From Lunularia cruciata (taxonomy: Eukaryota > Streptophyta > Marchantiopsida > Lunulariales > Lunulariaceae), in NCBI GenBank assembly GCA_948567375.1, contig OX419756.1, positions 44,468,333-44,532,332 of the forward strand: a stretch of DNA of 64,000 nt, in the 5' to 3' direction. A model generated the notes under the pieces. The model was not told where the DNA came from. It searched no databases and worked only from the letters and a program-made list of their open reading frames with translations. Below, in pieces: positions 11,601 to 22,720 of this stretch (position 1 is its first letter; each line of letters begins with the position of its first letter). A program made the translations under genes and the position numbers.

Positions 11601-14132
11601 ATCCTCATGGTAAAGATGTGTTATATTAGTGGAGGTTCTTACCATTTGGGTTCAAAATACTCTTGTTGAATTCCATAGGGTCATGGATAGGATCCTAGTT
11701 GGATTGGATTTTGCTCAGTGCTATATTGATGAAATTTTGATCTATAACATTACTATGGAGGAGAATGAGAGATAGTTGTTGGAAGTGCTTGAGAGGTTGA
11801 GATCTTATGGACTCAAATTACATCCAAGGAAGTGTAGGCTCTTCTATGAGCAGGTTGAGTATTTGGGTCACACTATCTACCCCAGACAACTTGGTGTTCA
11901 GTAGACCAAGGTGGAGGCTATTGCATGTATTCCTTGACCTACAGATGTTAGCAGAGTGCGAGCATTCCTTGGGTTGCCAAACTTCTATTGCAATTATGTT
12001 AGAGGATTTAGTGTCATTGCCAAAGCCTTGACAAAGCTGACCAAGCTTAAACAGGAGTGATGTTGGGGAGATGAGCAAGAGAGAGCTTTTGTAGAGCTCA
12101 AGGAGAGGTTGACATCTGTTCCTATTTTGAGGAGACTGATTAGAAGACTACCATTTTAGGTTCACACTGTTTGGAGTATGTTGGAGCTTGGAGCAATGCT
12201 CACCCAACATGATAATGAGGGGAAGGAGTTTGTGGTGGCCTATGCTAGTTGTTCCAACAATTCAGTAGAGGCGCAGTATAGTTCTTATGAGGGAGAGTGC
12301 TTGGCAATAGTTTGGCCAGTAGCACATTTCCAATGTTACCTATTTGGTAGCCTCTTTACTCTCATCACTCATCATCAGCCAATGAAGTGGTTGATGGAGT
12401 CCGACAAGCTTTCATGGAAGCTTGCATGATGGGCTTTGGGTATGAGCCTATAGGAGTATGATTTTCCAGTTATTCATAGACCTAGAGTGGTGAACCGTGA
12501 TGCAGATAGGTTGAGTAGAAACCCATGTCCCAGCCAACAGGATCAGACCAGAGCACGTTTGCATGGTGACTCGGATGAGGAGATGGTGCCAAGTTGGCAT
12601 GCATCTGCCAATCTGTGTATATTTTTTAAGACTTTGGTGGTATCTCTCTTAGCACATACAAGAGGAGTTATTGAGGTCATAGATCTAGAGAGTGAAGATA
12701 TTGGTACAGTCCAACAAAGCATTCATGATGATACCTAATTGATGGACTATCTTTTCATTAGTGTTGTCGGTGGCACAAATGGAGCAAAGGAGAGAAACCA
12801 TGTTCTTCAGCAAACCAAACGGTTCAGATTGGAGAGCAAACACATTTTGCATGTATTGGAGGATGGTAGAGTGAGAGTAGTACCACTTCCCTCTCAAAAA
12901 CTACAATTGGTCCATCATGCTCATAAGGAGCTAGGACATTTTGGAGTAAAGCATACATATAGCTTACTCCAAAGTCATTATTGGTGGCATGGTATGCAGA
13001 TTGATGTACAACAGTTTGATGACCGATGTGTGGTTAGAGCATCATTTAATGCTCCTATGCCATAGTTGCACCCATTAGCTATCATGGGATTGGGTTACTG
13101 CTGGAGTTTGGACTTTGCCAAACCTTTACATTGATTGTGAGACATCATCGGTATGTTTTGGTGATGGTGGAGCACTTCTCTAAGTGGATTGAGTTGGTGG
13201 CACTTCCTGACAAGTCCAGTGAAGGGACGGCTTACTTGTTCTCGGATTGGGTTCTTAGTCATTTTGGTGCACTAGCTAAGGTTTTGATTGATCAAGGTAC
13301 AGAGTTCTTGGGGGAGTTTCAGGTCTTGTGTGACAAGGCTTTGATTGATCATTGTACTACCTCCCAAGATCACCCTAAGGTAGATGGCTTAGCAGGGAGA
13401 GTGGTTTAGATAGTGAAGAGAGGATTGCAAAAGTATGGTTTGCAAAGAGGCCACTTGGGAGATTGGGATCTCTAGTTACCTTGGTTGGCCACAGGCTATT
13501 GATTCAGCCAACAAGCCTCCTTAGCATCCTTCTCTCCTTACTTTCTACTCTATGGATGAGATCTAGATCTACCTACATCCATTCATTGAGATGTTACTAT
13601 AGCCTTGGACTTGGATGATCCAGATGTATGGGTGAGGGCATGTTCTCTACGGGTAGAGATCTTTTGGAGAGTGATGCCAATGGCCTTTGAGAACTTAGCA
13701 ATTGCTCAACATAGGGATACCTTACATTATGCTATTATTCAAGGAGGAGGTCATAAACCCTTGATCCATTGATTTCATCCAGGTGACTATGTTTATCTAT
13801 AGCAGACCGCACCGACAACACTTGATGTTTCAATTGGCCGTACTACCTTGAGAGTGCATGAGGTTTTCCCATCTGAAGTCCTTGAGTTGAAAAGACATGA
13901 TGGTGTTTTTTGGAAGGATCATGTGCGCAACTATGTGCCATGCTACATTGATGGTACTATGGACCCAAGCTTGGCACTTGTACAAGTAGGCTTGAAGTGT
14001 ATGTTATGCGGTTCTTTTAGTAGAGCTGGCATTATGTTAGTATGTGATAGTTGTTTGAGAGGATCTCATATGGCATGTATGGCTACTCCCATCATGGTGG
14101 TTCCTTAGGGACAGTGGTTATGTCCTAAGTGT
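8665..14132 (+). pseudogene. A1 pol remnant with PHD-like end
   Basis: After the B1 junction, family-A sequence resumes (8,665 onward matches A3 near 44,260-44,030). Reverse transcriptase lies at about 11,200-12,100 (PTKKDMNGN and TRADCYAM blocks). RNase H is at about 12,150-12,520 (YASCSNNSVEAQYSSYEGE, then ITHHQPMKWLMESDK). The integrase zinc-binding region is at about 12,890-13,070 (HHAHKELGHFGVKHTYSLL) and the integrase core at about 13,090-13,420 (HFSKWIELV, DQGTEF). The C-terminal region runs to 14,132 and ends in a PHD-like Cys/His pattern. The 8,665-11,200 stretch should hold the protease part, but I could not place it exactly. Fossil with dozens of breaks. Confidence 0.8.
13998..14132 (+). 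other. PHD-finger-like Cys4-His-Cys3 region of A1
   Basis: The spacing seen is C-x2-C (CMLC), about 11 residues, C-x2-C (CDSC), x4, H-x2-C (HMAC), a gap, then W-x-C-x2-C (WLCPKC). This is the standard PHD order, including the tryptophan two residues before the seventh ligand. PHD fingers of the known family bind histone H3 tails. The position, just after the integrase C-terminal region, is where chromoviruses carry a chromodomain. The same layout is recognisable in A2 (18,100-18,234) and A3 (38,917-39,051, minus), with partial decay. A targeting role is inference. Confidence 0.7.
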
Positions 14133-14158
14133 ACTTGACATGTAGCTAGTTCATCCGT

Positions 14159-14248
14159 TATATGGTATAGATTGCAGACAAACGACTAACGATGGGCTCC
14201 ATAGCACCTGGCCTCCTGATCTTTGCCCATCATAGGGTATACCATATA
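14159..14248 (+). other. Hairpin in the A1 3' untranslated region
   Basis: TATATGGTATA (14,159-14,169) pairs perfectly with TATACCATATA (14,238-14,248) across a 68-base loop. It lies between the polyprotein end and the LTR. The same place in A2 has TATATGGTATA (18,261-18,271) with TATACCATGTG (18,342-18,352). In A3 (minus) ATGTGATAT pairs with ATATCACAT (38,881-38,889 and 38,803-38,811). Two pairs differ on both arms between A1 and A3, and the pairing is kept. Confidence 0.65.
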
Positions 14249-14305
14249 CTTGGAGTAGATGGCTATCTGGAGTTAGAGGGACCTAACAGCCAGCTAGGGA
14301 GCCAA

Positions 14306-14967
14306 TTGTGGCACTTTAGAGTTCATGTATGATTTATGTGTGACTTTAATTTTTATAGTGTATGATGTTGACATCGATGTATGTTATGTAGCAATGTATA
14401 TATGCATGAAAACTATCATACCATTTGTAGTGTCGCATCTAGATTGCTCTGACATTGGACTTCCAATGATACCAGTTAGAAGCATTTTGGCAATTACTCA
14501 TTGACTATTTTTTGATGATCAGATTTTGTGTCCGGGGTACTGACTTCATGGTGGGGCCCACCATCATTTTCACCGTCTGCATTGTTGGGTGTGCCATCAG
14601 TGGGACCATTGGGATGAGACCTATGTCAAAATCAAGAGTATACCCTAGAAGTGCAGATCTAGAGAGCTCACTTCTATGATGTTGAGCCTTCAAATTCTTG
14701 GCGAGAGTGGACAAAAAGCCGGCAAGCATCACGTAGAGTCTCTTAGTTAGAGTGAGTGTGGCTTGATTGTAATCAGTGCCTTGTTGTTGGCAAGTTGTTG
14801 AGAATCAGATCAAGTACTGATCTGATTTGAGTTGATTCAATTTGTAAACAAGATGATTAAATTGTGGCACTTTAGAGTTCATGTACTTCTTTTGTGTAAG
14901 TTGTGCTTCTATAGTGTATGATGTTGATAACAATGTATGTTGTGTAATGATTTTTATATGCAAAACA
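14306..14967 (+). repeat. 3' LTR of A1 followed by a second copy of the LTR start
   Basis: The LTR-like unit starts TTGTGGCACTTTAGAG at 14,306 and runs to about 14,872. Directly after it the first ~95-110 bp are repeated (14,873-14,967, starting TTGTGGCACTTTAGAG again) and stop at GCAAAACA, after which A2 sequence begins. The same tail is present in A3 (38,111-38,220), and A2 also stops at this point (18,493, GCACAACA). The true outer 3' end of family A is therefore this module end, not the end of the longer repeat. Confidence 0.75.
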
Positions 14968-17900
14968 AATTTAATGACTAGACCACATCATTGTTGATGA
15001 TATCTTGGATTGTGGGCATTAGTCTTAGATGGTGGTAGTGGTTGATAGGTCACCTATGGTAGTGAAGAACCTAGTTGGATAGCTTAGAGCCGCTTTTCTC
15101 ACACTTATGAGTTTCCCAAGCTCCTATGCTTTTTGAGAAGGAGGTCATGGACTGGTTTGGGACTCATAGTTACAACAGTTAGTGGAGCCCAACACCAATG
15201 AGAGAGAGCGGGTGATAGGTTTTTGCACCAGTATTATTGTTGTTTCAACATTGTCAAAGGCATCCAAGAGTTAGGTGTTAGGTCAAGCTATGGACCTGAA
15301 CTGTTTGACTTGGATTGTGAGCCTTGGCTTGGCAGAGCAACGGAGGATGTGCTTGATAGGCATCACCACCAGGACACTTGTGAGTCCAATGCCTATTGAG
15401 ACAATTTAAGCACATGCTGGGGTTGATGGACCGAGTGGATAAGATATTCTTGGGACACAACCAATGGCTACTTGGGAGAGTGGTCTACTTGGAGTCCATC
15501 TAGGTGAGTGTGGTCTACTTGGGATGCAGCTAGAGAACATATGGAGCTTGTAGCCAAATCAAATAGAGGTTTTTGCACCAAGGTTGGGATCTCCAGTGCT
15601 TGGAGGCATGACACTATTGCTCCCAAGGGCCTAGTGTAGCAACCAATTAGTATGTCTTCCACTCCTACGACAATTATAGAGAATACTTGGGAGCCAGATC
15701 TTGGATCCAAGCTTACAAGAGAGGAATGATGGAGTTTTGAGGTTCTTACCATTTGGATTAAAGAATGCTCATGAGTTCTAGGGAGTCATTGATAGGATCC
15801 TAGCTGGATTGGATTTAGCTTGGTGTTATATTGATGACATTTTGGTTTATAACACTACTATGGAGTAGCATGAGAGACATTTGTTGGATGTGTTTGAGAG
15901 GTTGAGATCTCATAGACTCAATTTACATCTAGGGAAGTGTAGGTTCTTCCACAAGCAAGTTGAGTATTTGGGTTACACTATCTACATTGGAGGACTTGGT
16001 GTTCAACAAACCAAGATGGAGGCTATGGACATACTCCTTGGTCTACAAATGTGAGCAGAGTGCGAGCATTCCTTGGATTGGCAAACTTCTATTGCCATTA
16101 TGTTGGAGGATTTAGTGCCACTGCGAAGGCCTTGATGAAGCTAACCAAACTTACACAAGAGTGGTGTTGGGGAGATGAGCAAGAGAGAGCTTTTGTAGAG
16201 CTCAAGGAGAGGTTGACATCTACTCCTATTTTGAGAAGACCAATTAGAGGATGACCATTTCAAGTTCACATTGATTGGAGTATGTTGGAGCTTGAAGCAA
16301 TAGTAACCTAGCATAATGATGAGGAGAAGGAGTTTGTGGTGGCCTATGCTAGTTGCTCCAACAATTCAATGGAGGCAAAGTATAGTTAATATGAGGGAGA
16401 GTACTTGGCAGCAGTATTGGCAGTAGCATATTTCTAATGTTACCTATTTGGTAACCCCTTTACTCTCATCATTGATCATCAGCCATTGAAGTGCGTGATG
16501 GAGTCCGACAAAATTTCAAGGAAGCTTGTAGGATGGGCTCTGATTTTACAAGAGTATGATTTCATGGTTATTCATAGACATGGAGTGGTGAATAGTGATG
16601 CACATGGGTTGAGTAGAAACCCATGTCCTAGCCAGCAAGATCAGAGTGGAGCACATTGGTATGGTGAGACAGATGAGAAGATGGTGCTAGGTTGGCACAC
16701 ATCTGCCTTTCTCTATATATTTTTTGAAGCTTTGGTGGTATCTCTCTTAGTGCATACATGAGGAAATATTGAGATCATAGATCTAGAGAGTAGAGATAGT
16801 AGTATAGTTCAACAAGCCATTCATGATGATGTCTTAATGATGGACTATCCTTGCACTAGTGTTGTGGGTGGCATAGTTAGGACCAAGGAGAGGGACCATG
16901 TTCTTCAACAAGCTAGACGGTTCAAATTGGAGTGCAAACACCTTTGTGAATGGGAGGATGGTAGAGTGCAAGTAGTACAACTTCCATCTTTGAGACCATA
17001 GTTGGTTTGTAATGCTCATGAGGAGCTAGGACATATTGGAGTAAAGTGTACATATAGCTTACTCTAGAATCATTATTGGTGGTGCGGTATGTAATCCAAT
17101 GTATAGTAGTTTGTTGTCAGGTGTATGGTTTGTGATCGAGTTAGAGTATCATTCAATGCTCTTATGCCATTACCTATCATGGGATTGGATTACCGCTGGA
17201 GTTTGGACTTTGTTGGAACTTTATTGTTGACTATAAGATATCATTGGTACGTTTTGGTGACGGTGGAGCACTTCTCTAAGTAGATTGAGCTGGTGACACT
17301 TCCTGATAAGTCCAATGAAGGGACTTACTTGTTCTTGGATTGGGTTCTTAATCATTTTGGTGCACCTATTGAGGTTTTGATTGATCAAAGTATAGAGTTC
17401 TTATGGGAGTTTTAGGTCTTGTGTGACAAGGCTTTGATTGATCATTGTACTACCTCCTAAGGTCACCTTGAGGAAAATGGATTAGCGGAGAGAGTGGTTC
17501 AGATACTGAAGAGAGGATTGCAGAAGTATGGTTTCCAGAGATGCCACTTGGGAGATTGGGACTACAATTACCTTGGTTTGCTAGCCATGGGCTATTGGTT
17601 CAGTCAACAAGCCTCCTTAGCATCCTTCTCTCCTTAATTTCTACTCTATGGACAAGATCCAAATTTACTTGTAGCCATTTGTCAAGATGCTACTATAGTT
17701 TTGGACTTGGATGATCTAAATGTATGTATGAGTATATGTTCTCAACGTGCAAAGATCTTTCAGAGGGTGATGCCAATGGCCTTTGAGAACTTGGCAATTG
17801 CTTGATATAGGGATATCCTATGCTATGCTATAATTCAAGAGGAGGTTATAGACCCTTGATCGTTAATTTTATCTAAATGATTATGTATTTTACAATAGAC

Positions 17901-18493
17901 AACACAGACAACACTTTATATTTCTATAGGCCACACTATCTTGAGAGTGTGTGAGATTTTGCCCTTTGGAGTCCTTGTGTTGGAAGGATGTGATAGTGTT
18001 TTTTGGAAGGATCATGTGTGCAAGTTTATGCCATGCCACCTCCCAAACATTGATGGTACTATGGAACCAAGCTTGGCACTTGTACGTGCAGGTTTGTGAT
18101 GTATGTTATGTGACTCTTTTGGTGGAGCTGCTACTATGTTAGTGTATGATAGCTATTCAAGAGGATCACATATGGCATGTTTGACTCCTCCTCTCATGGT
18201 GGTTTCTCAAGGATAATGGTTATGTCCTAGATGTACTTGATCTATAGCTAGTTAATCCTTTATATGGTATAGATTGCAAATAGGTGACTAACAATAGGGC
18301 TCGATAGCACCCAACCTCTTGATCTTTTGCCCACCATACGGTATACCATGTGCTTGGAGTAGATGGCTATATGGAGTTAGAGGGACTTAACTGCCAGCTA
18401 GGAGGGCAATTGTGGTACTTTACAGTCCAAGTATAAGTTATGTGTGAGTTGTGCAACCATGTATATTGTGTAGCAATGTATATACGCACAACA
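14968..18493 (+). mobile_element. Family A element, copy A2 (3' part)
   Basis: The sequence from 14,972 matches A1 from about 10,370 onward in the same order. Reverse transcriptase is at about 15,740-16,250, RNase H at about 16,250-16,620 (SNNSMEAKYS, DHQPLKCVMESDK), integrase at about 16,980-17,540, then the C-terminal region with the PHD-like pattern (18,100-18,234) and the 3' hairpin (18,261-18,352). It ends with the short LTR-start module 18,407-18,493 (TGTGGTACTTTACAG to GCACAACA). Beyond this lies C1 reverse-transcriptase sequence, so A2 sits inside C1. Its 5' part is presumably left of A1, outside the window. Broken in many places. Confidence 0.8.
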
Positions 18494-18957
18494 AAGAACA
18501 CCACCACGTATTGATCCAATAGCCCATCCAACATCCAATGCATTTGATTCATGAAGACTATCAAAGCATTAGTGAGCCTTAAAACTAGAACTCTTTATTC
18601 AAAATACCCATACCTTATGCAAAGGTAATCTTTTGTACATCTTCTTGATCAATAAGAATCTGCCAATCATTGTAATACATTAGCTAGACATATTATCTAT
18701 AGGTGGAAATTGGCTTCGTAATATCTTGAAGAATGTTACATATGATGATCTAAGTAGATCAAATAGAAGTGTCACCAAAAGAGTATTTCTATTAAAAGGG
18801 TAGAGGTTGAAAACACCTTGAAAACTTCAAAGTTAATTTTGAAGGCCTAAATAGATAAATTAGACCTTGAAAAATAAAACAATCCTTGTCCTTTGGTGGA
18901 AATTTTGTTGCCTTCTGCCTTCTCCCTCTTCTCTCTCTTTCATCTCATTGAGAGCTT

Positions 18958-21900
18958 TGTGACAACCCACCAAATATCACTTTTGTGGTAATTGGGTAAG
19001 TAAAGTTTGTTCTCGTAGAGATATTAATCATAAATGTCCAAATACAAAGTCCAATGTCACAAATGTGGTTCTTCTTAATTTCTTCTTTAGACTCTTGGGT
19101 AGAAACCACACCCAAAAGAGAGTAACAAGCATTGATTTGTTGTCTTGTCACAAATTAACACTCCTAATCACAAATTCATCAAATCTTTCCAAACAATCTT
19201 GATTGTGATAATTCAATCTCTCCCAAAAATGACAATTCATTGTAAAACAACTTTGCCTCAAAATTGTGTTACACCTCTCCACTAAAGACACAACTTTCTT
19301 GATTGAAATTGCCTTACATCAACATTGCGTTGCACTCACAATTGCAGAATACTACTAACACTACAATTCCTCTCAGATCTGTCAAGGCATTGCTCCAATT
19401 GCACTTCACTCAGGATCAAACACATAGAATGAAGATCATGGTTGTGGAATCAAACATCCTATAAACTCACTGACTTGCACTTCAAAATTCTCTCAACATG
19501 CACAAGCACAAACACAATGTTGATACTCGGAAGTAAGCTCAAGTGACGAGCATTGAACAACAACATATTGTGAATGTCTTCTTTAAATAGGCAGACACTT
19601 CAGCAATTATCTAACTTCCTAACCTACTTCCTAACACCTTTACCAACTTGCAAATCCAAACAGATAATGCACCTCTTCATATCTGCCTCTTGCAATTCCA
19701 AAATTTTCCTAATTTGATTTGATGTCTACCTCTACTTCAGCTTCTAAATCTGATGATCTTCCAAGTATTCTCCTTCTTTGGGCCTATCTAATTCTACTCC
19801 ATCCTTATCAATTTCTACTACCTCTTCACTATGATCTACAATTGAGGTTGTGGGTAAGCTTTCTAACTCTTTATCTCCCAACCCACTCTTCTCTAAAGTG
19901 TCAAGTGCTAAATCCGAAAACATCTTCACTCCTACTTCTACCACTTTGGACTTTGTTTCTAACCTCATGGAACTACAAAGTCTCTCCAATTCTGAATGTA
20001 CTAAGTCTAATCTAAGACACTCATTGTCTTCTGCTTCTAATATCTTCCTATCTACTTGATTTCTTAAGCAAATCAACAACTGGTTCAATTTGATGTCCTT
20101 CACTTTCTTCTTCCTCATTTCCTACACTAATAACTTTAACTCGTGCAGTCTTCCTTCCTCCAACTGGACTTCAGACATCATCCCTAACATTACTTTCATT
20201 CTTACGACAACATCTTTGCTTGCATCTTGTCTTGACATCTACAACTTCTCTCTCTATTAACAATTCTTCCCATTACATCTTTACTTCATCTTCCAACTTG
20301 GCCTTCAATGCTTCCTTCTCCTTCACACTCTGCTTAAGTTGTTCTTCCATTCCTCTGACCAACCCTCACAATCATTCGTATTCTCTATCGCATGTGGCCA
20401 ACTCTTGTTGCCAAGCTTGATCTTTCTTTGTTGCACTAACCTTCAAACTCTCCAACTCTTGACCCATAATAGCAGCCACGGCCTTCAAATAAATAATTTC
20501 TATGCGTGTATCACGCACTTCTGCCCGCAAGGCCTCAAAATTCACTAATTTCTCCTTCCAATCTTCTTCTTGCTTTGCCATGGCTTTGCCTCTCTTCACA
20601 AAGTCCCTCGTTAGACTCTCAATCTCCTTTGTCCTCAGCTCCACATCATTATGAAGCTCTACTAACTCCCGCTCTCCTCAACTCATCTTCTTTTTCAACT
20701 CCAAATTTTCATCACTCATATATCATACTACTACCAATTTGTCCTTCACTCTTGAGTGAGTGTGCTTCAATTCTTATTGCTTCTTTTGTAACTATACTAG
20801 CAAAGGACAAACCACCTATGACAAGTACTCTACTCCACTCAAGACTTTGGATTTCTCAACTTGCTACGGCTCTTTGCTTCTCACCTCTTCTACTTGAGCT
20901 TTACTCTGAAGTTGTAATCTTCTAACTCATAGAGGTTCTTCATCTGAACTGGCCCCTTCTTCTTCTAATGGACTCACATTACTTACTTTTGCTACCACAA
21001 TAGCAACACTTCTTCTTCTACTCCGCTGAACTTCTGCCATTGGCTCAACCTCCAAAGTTTCTTCTATTTCAGCTGAATGGAACTCCTTCTCTTCTTCCTC
21101 AACATTATCTCTACCTTGTTGTTGAACTTCTGCCTCACCTTTGCTCCCATTGCTTGACTCTTCATTTTGCAACGTCAACTTTGGTTCTTCTTCTTCTTCT
21201 GAGCCTTACTCCTTGTACTCGGCTTCACCTTTTGACTCTTCTGCTCCCGACGACTCATCAAGCACTACAACTTCTTGTCTCGGGTTTACTTTCTGCACCT
21301 TCTTTGGCTTGACCGGCGACAAACTCTCCTCCGGGTGACTTTGCTTTTGTGTCTTCAAAATGGCCACTACTACTTGTAGATATAGCCATGTGCACGAATA
21401 ATGCTCATCACTACTTTGGATCAAATATACTATTGTTCCTTATCATTTGCTGTCTTTCCTAAGTCGGGATGGAAATGTGACACCATCTTTCTTTGCTTAG
21501 ACTCCTTCATCAAGTTCAATCCAAAGTAGAAATGGGAAGCAAATAGCACCAGATAATGAGGTGCATCTTGATGTCTCCAACACCACACCATCTGCCATGT
21601 TCTTTGTTGAAAACACTTTGCCTAGTTTACAAGCGCACCTACAAACATCTGGTGGAAGAAGAACACATGATGCTTCATCACATAAGTCGTGCAATCGGGC
21701 TGGGAAAGTGCCATTATCACCCCAATGATGCTTCAACTGACAAGGTCTCAATAGGTATCCACCTTGTACCTGTTCTTTGTGTTGGTGATGTAAAGGAATT
21801 TTGAATCTCATCCGACTCCTTCGCAAACTCTCCTTTTCCAAGAAAGGTGGACCCACTTTCCTCACTAGCTCTCTTCCCAACACCAATCTCCAATTGGCCT

Positions 21901-22720
21901 CTGTCCATCAAGCCGGATTGCCTCTCTTTCTTTCACCCTCAGGTCCCTCCTTACAATCACTCAAGGCTACTTCAGCCATGAACACAGGAAAGCTCAAATT
22001 CCAATTCTATGCTAGAAAAGTGATCTGAAGTCTACTCAAGATTTCAATTTGAGCTATCATATCTAATCTTTGAATCATTGGATTTCTTATTGCAAGCAAC
22101 GGACTCTTCTTCTCACCCTTCTTTGGCATTGTGCAATCTCTAGTGCAAGGTAACTGAAAGATGATTCTACCATCCCCTGGTCTCAAAATCCTCACTCCTT
22201 CAGCCTTGCTAAACATCAAACATTCAACCGGCTTCTCTACATGCACTCCATCGGATCGACTACTCAATGGTGTAGGATACTTGCGGGACATTTCACAATC
22301 TCTTCAATGAATTCCTGATTTTATAGTTCCTCATTGATTGGCCATTCCTCCGTTGCTCATCACTGAAACACACCCTTTCTGCATGACTTCCTCCTGGCAT
22401 TATACAAGTTTAGTGGTTTGCGCCATGGTCCACCATCTTTTTGCTTGTACTTTCTTGATTTGCCTTTACAAAGAGAAGTTGTTATGCCGGCTTTGCATCA
22501 AGTTGATCACCCCAAGATGAAGTCCCCTTACTTTAGGTCTCTCTTGGCCGGTTTTGATTTGAGTACTTAGTTTTGGACTTAAAGTTACTTTACTTCGGGT
22601 TTCAACCCAAAGTCACCCTTCTTTGCTTCTATTGCCCTTTGGGTTCAATATGACTTTGTCTATACACTTCTTCTTCAAAACCACATAGAAATTAACAAAC
22701 CAAAAAATGTAGGTACCACA
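18958..22720 (-). mobile_element. Element F, 3,763 bp, type unknown, AGCTT target duplication
   Basis: F interrupts the D solo LTR cleanly: removing it gives an uninterrupted match to D-right. It starts TGTGACAACCC, ends GGTACCACA, and is flanked by a perfect 5-bp repeat AGCTT (18,953-18,957 and 22,721-22,725). TG...CA ends and a 5-bp duplication are hallmarks of LTR-element integration, yet I find no second LTR inside it. The cargo is one minus-strand gene remnant with no reverse transcriptase or integrase. A non-autonomous LTR element whose LTRs I cannot pair is the best guess. Confidence 0.7.
19744..22291 (-). pseudogene. Coiled-coil gene remnant carried by element F
   Basis: The minus strand holds a series of protein-like blocks. 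The first (22,291-22,007, start MSRKYPTPL) has a basic stretch MPKKGEKK. Further down are an acidic Ser/Glu-rich part (21,424-20,927), a helical charged part (20,644-20,372, LTRDFVKRGKAMAKQEEDW) and a last acidic block (20,118-19,744). The composition suggests a long coiled-coil protein, as in some gag-only elements, but I do not recognise the family. It is the only gene in F. It is not intact. Confidence 0.45.

Larger units (their letters stand above)
1..14967 (+). mobile_element. Family A Ty3/gypsy LTR element, copy A1 (left end outside window)
   Basis: The left edge of the window lies inside the 5' LTR: bases 1-380 match 14,455-14,860 in the same orientation. Between them lie gag-like, reverse transcriptase, RNase H and integrase remnants in Ty3/gypsy order. 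B1 is inserted at 2,004. The copy ends with TATATGCAAAACA at 14,967, where sequence of a second family-A copy (A2) begins; A2 matches A1's own interior around 10,370. A1 therefore appears to sit inside A2. The two LTR copies differ at roughly one base in five by eye, mostly transitions, so the insertion is old. The coding part is broken in dozens of places and is a fossil. Confidence 0.85.

Noticed and set aside
21497-21886. 129-codon minus frame inside F as a separate gene
   Set aside because: It is one block within the single F gene remnant, and neighbouring blocks continue on the same strand.
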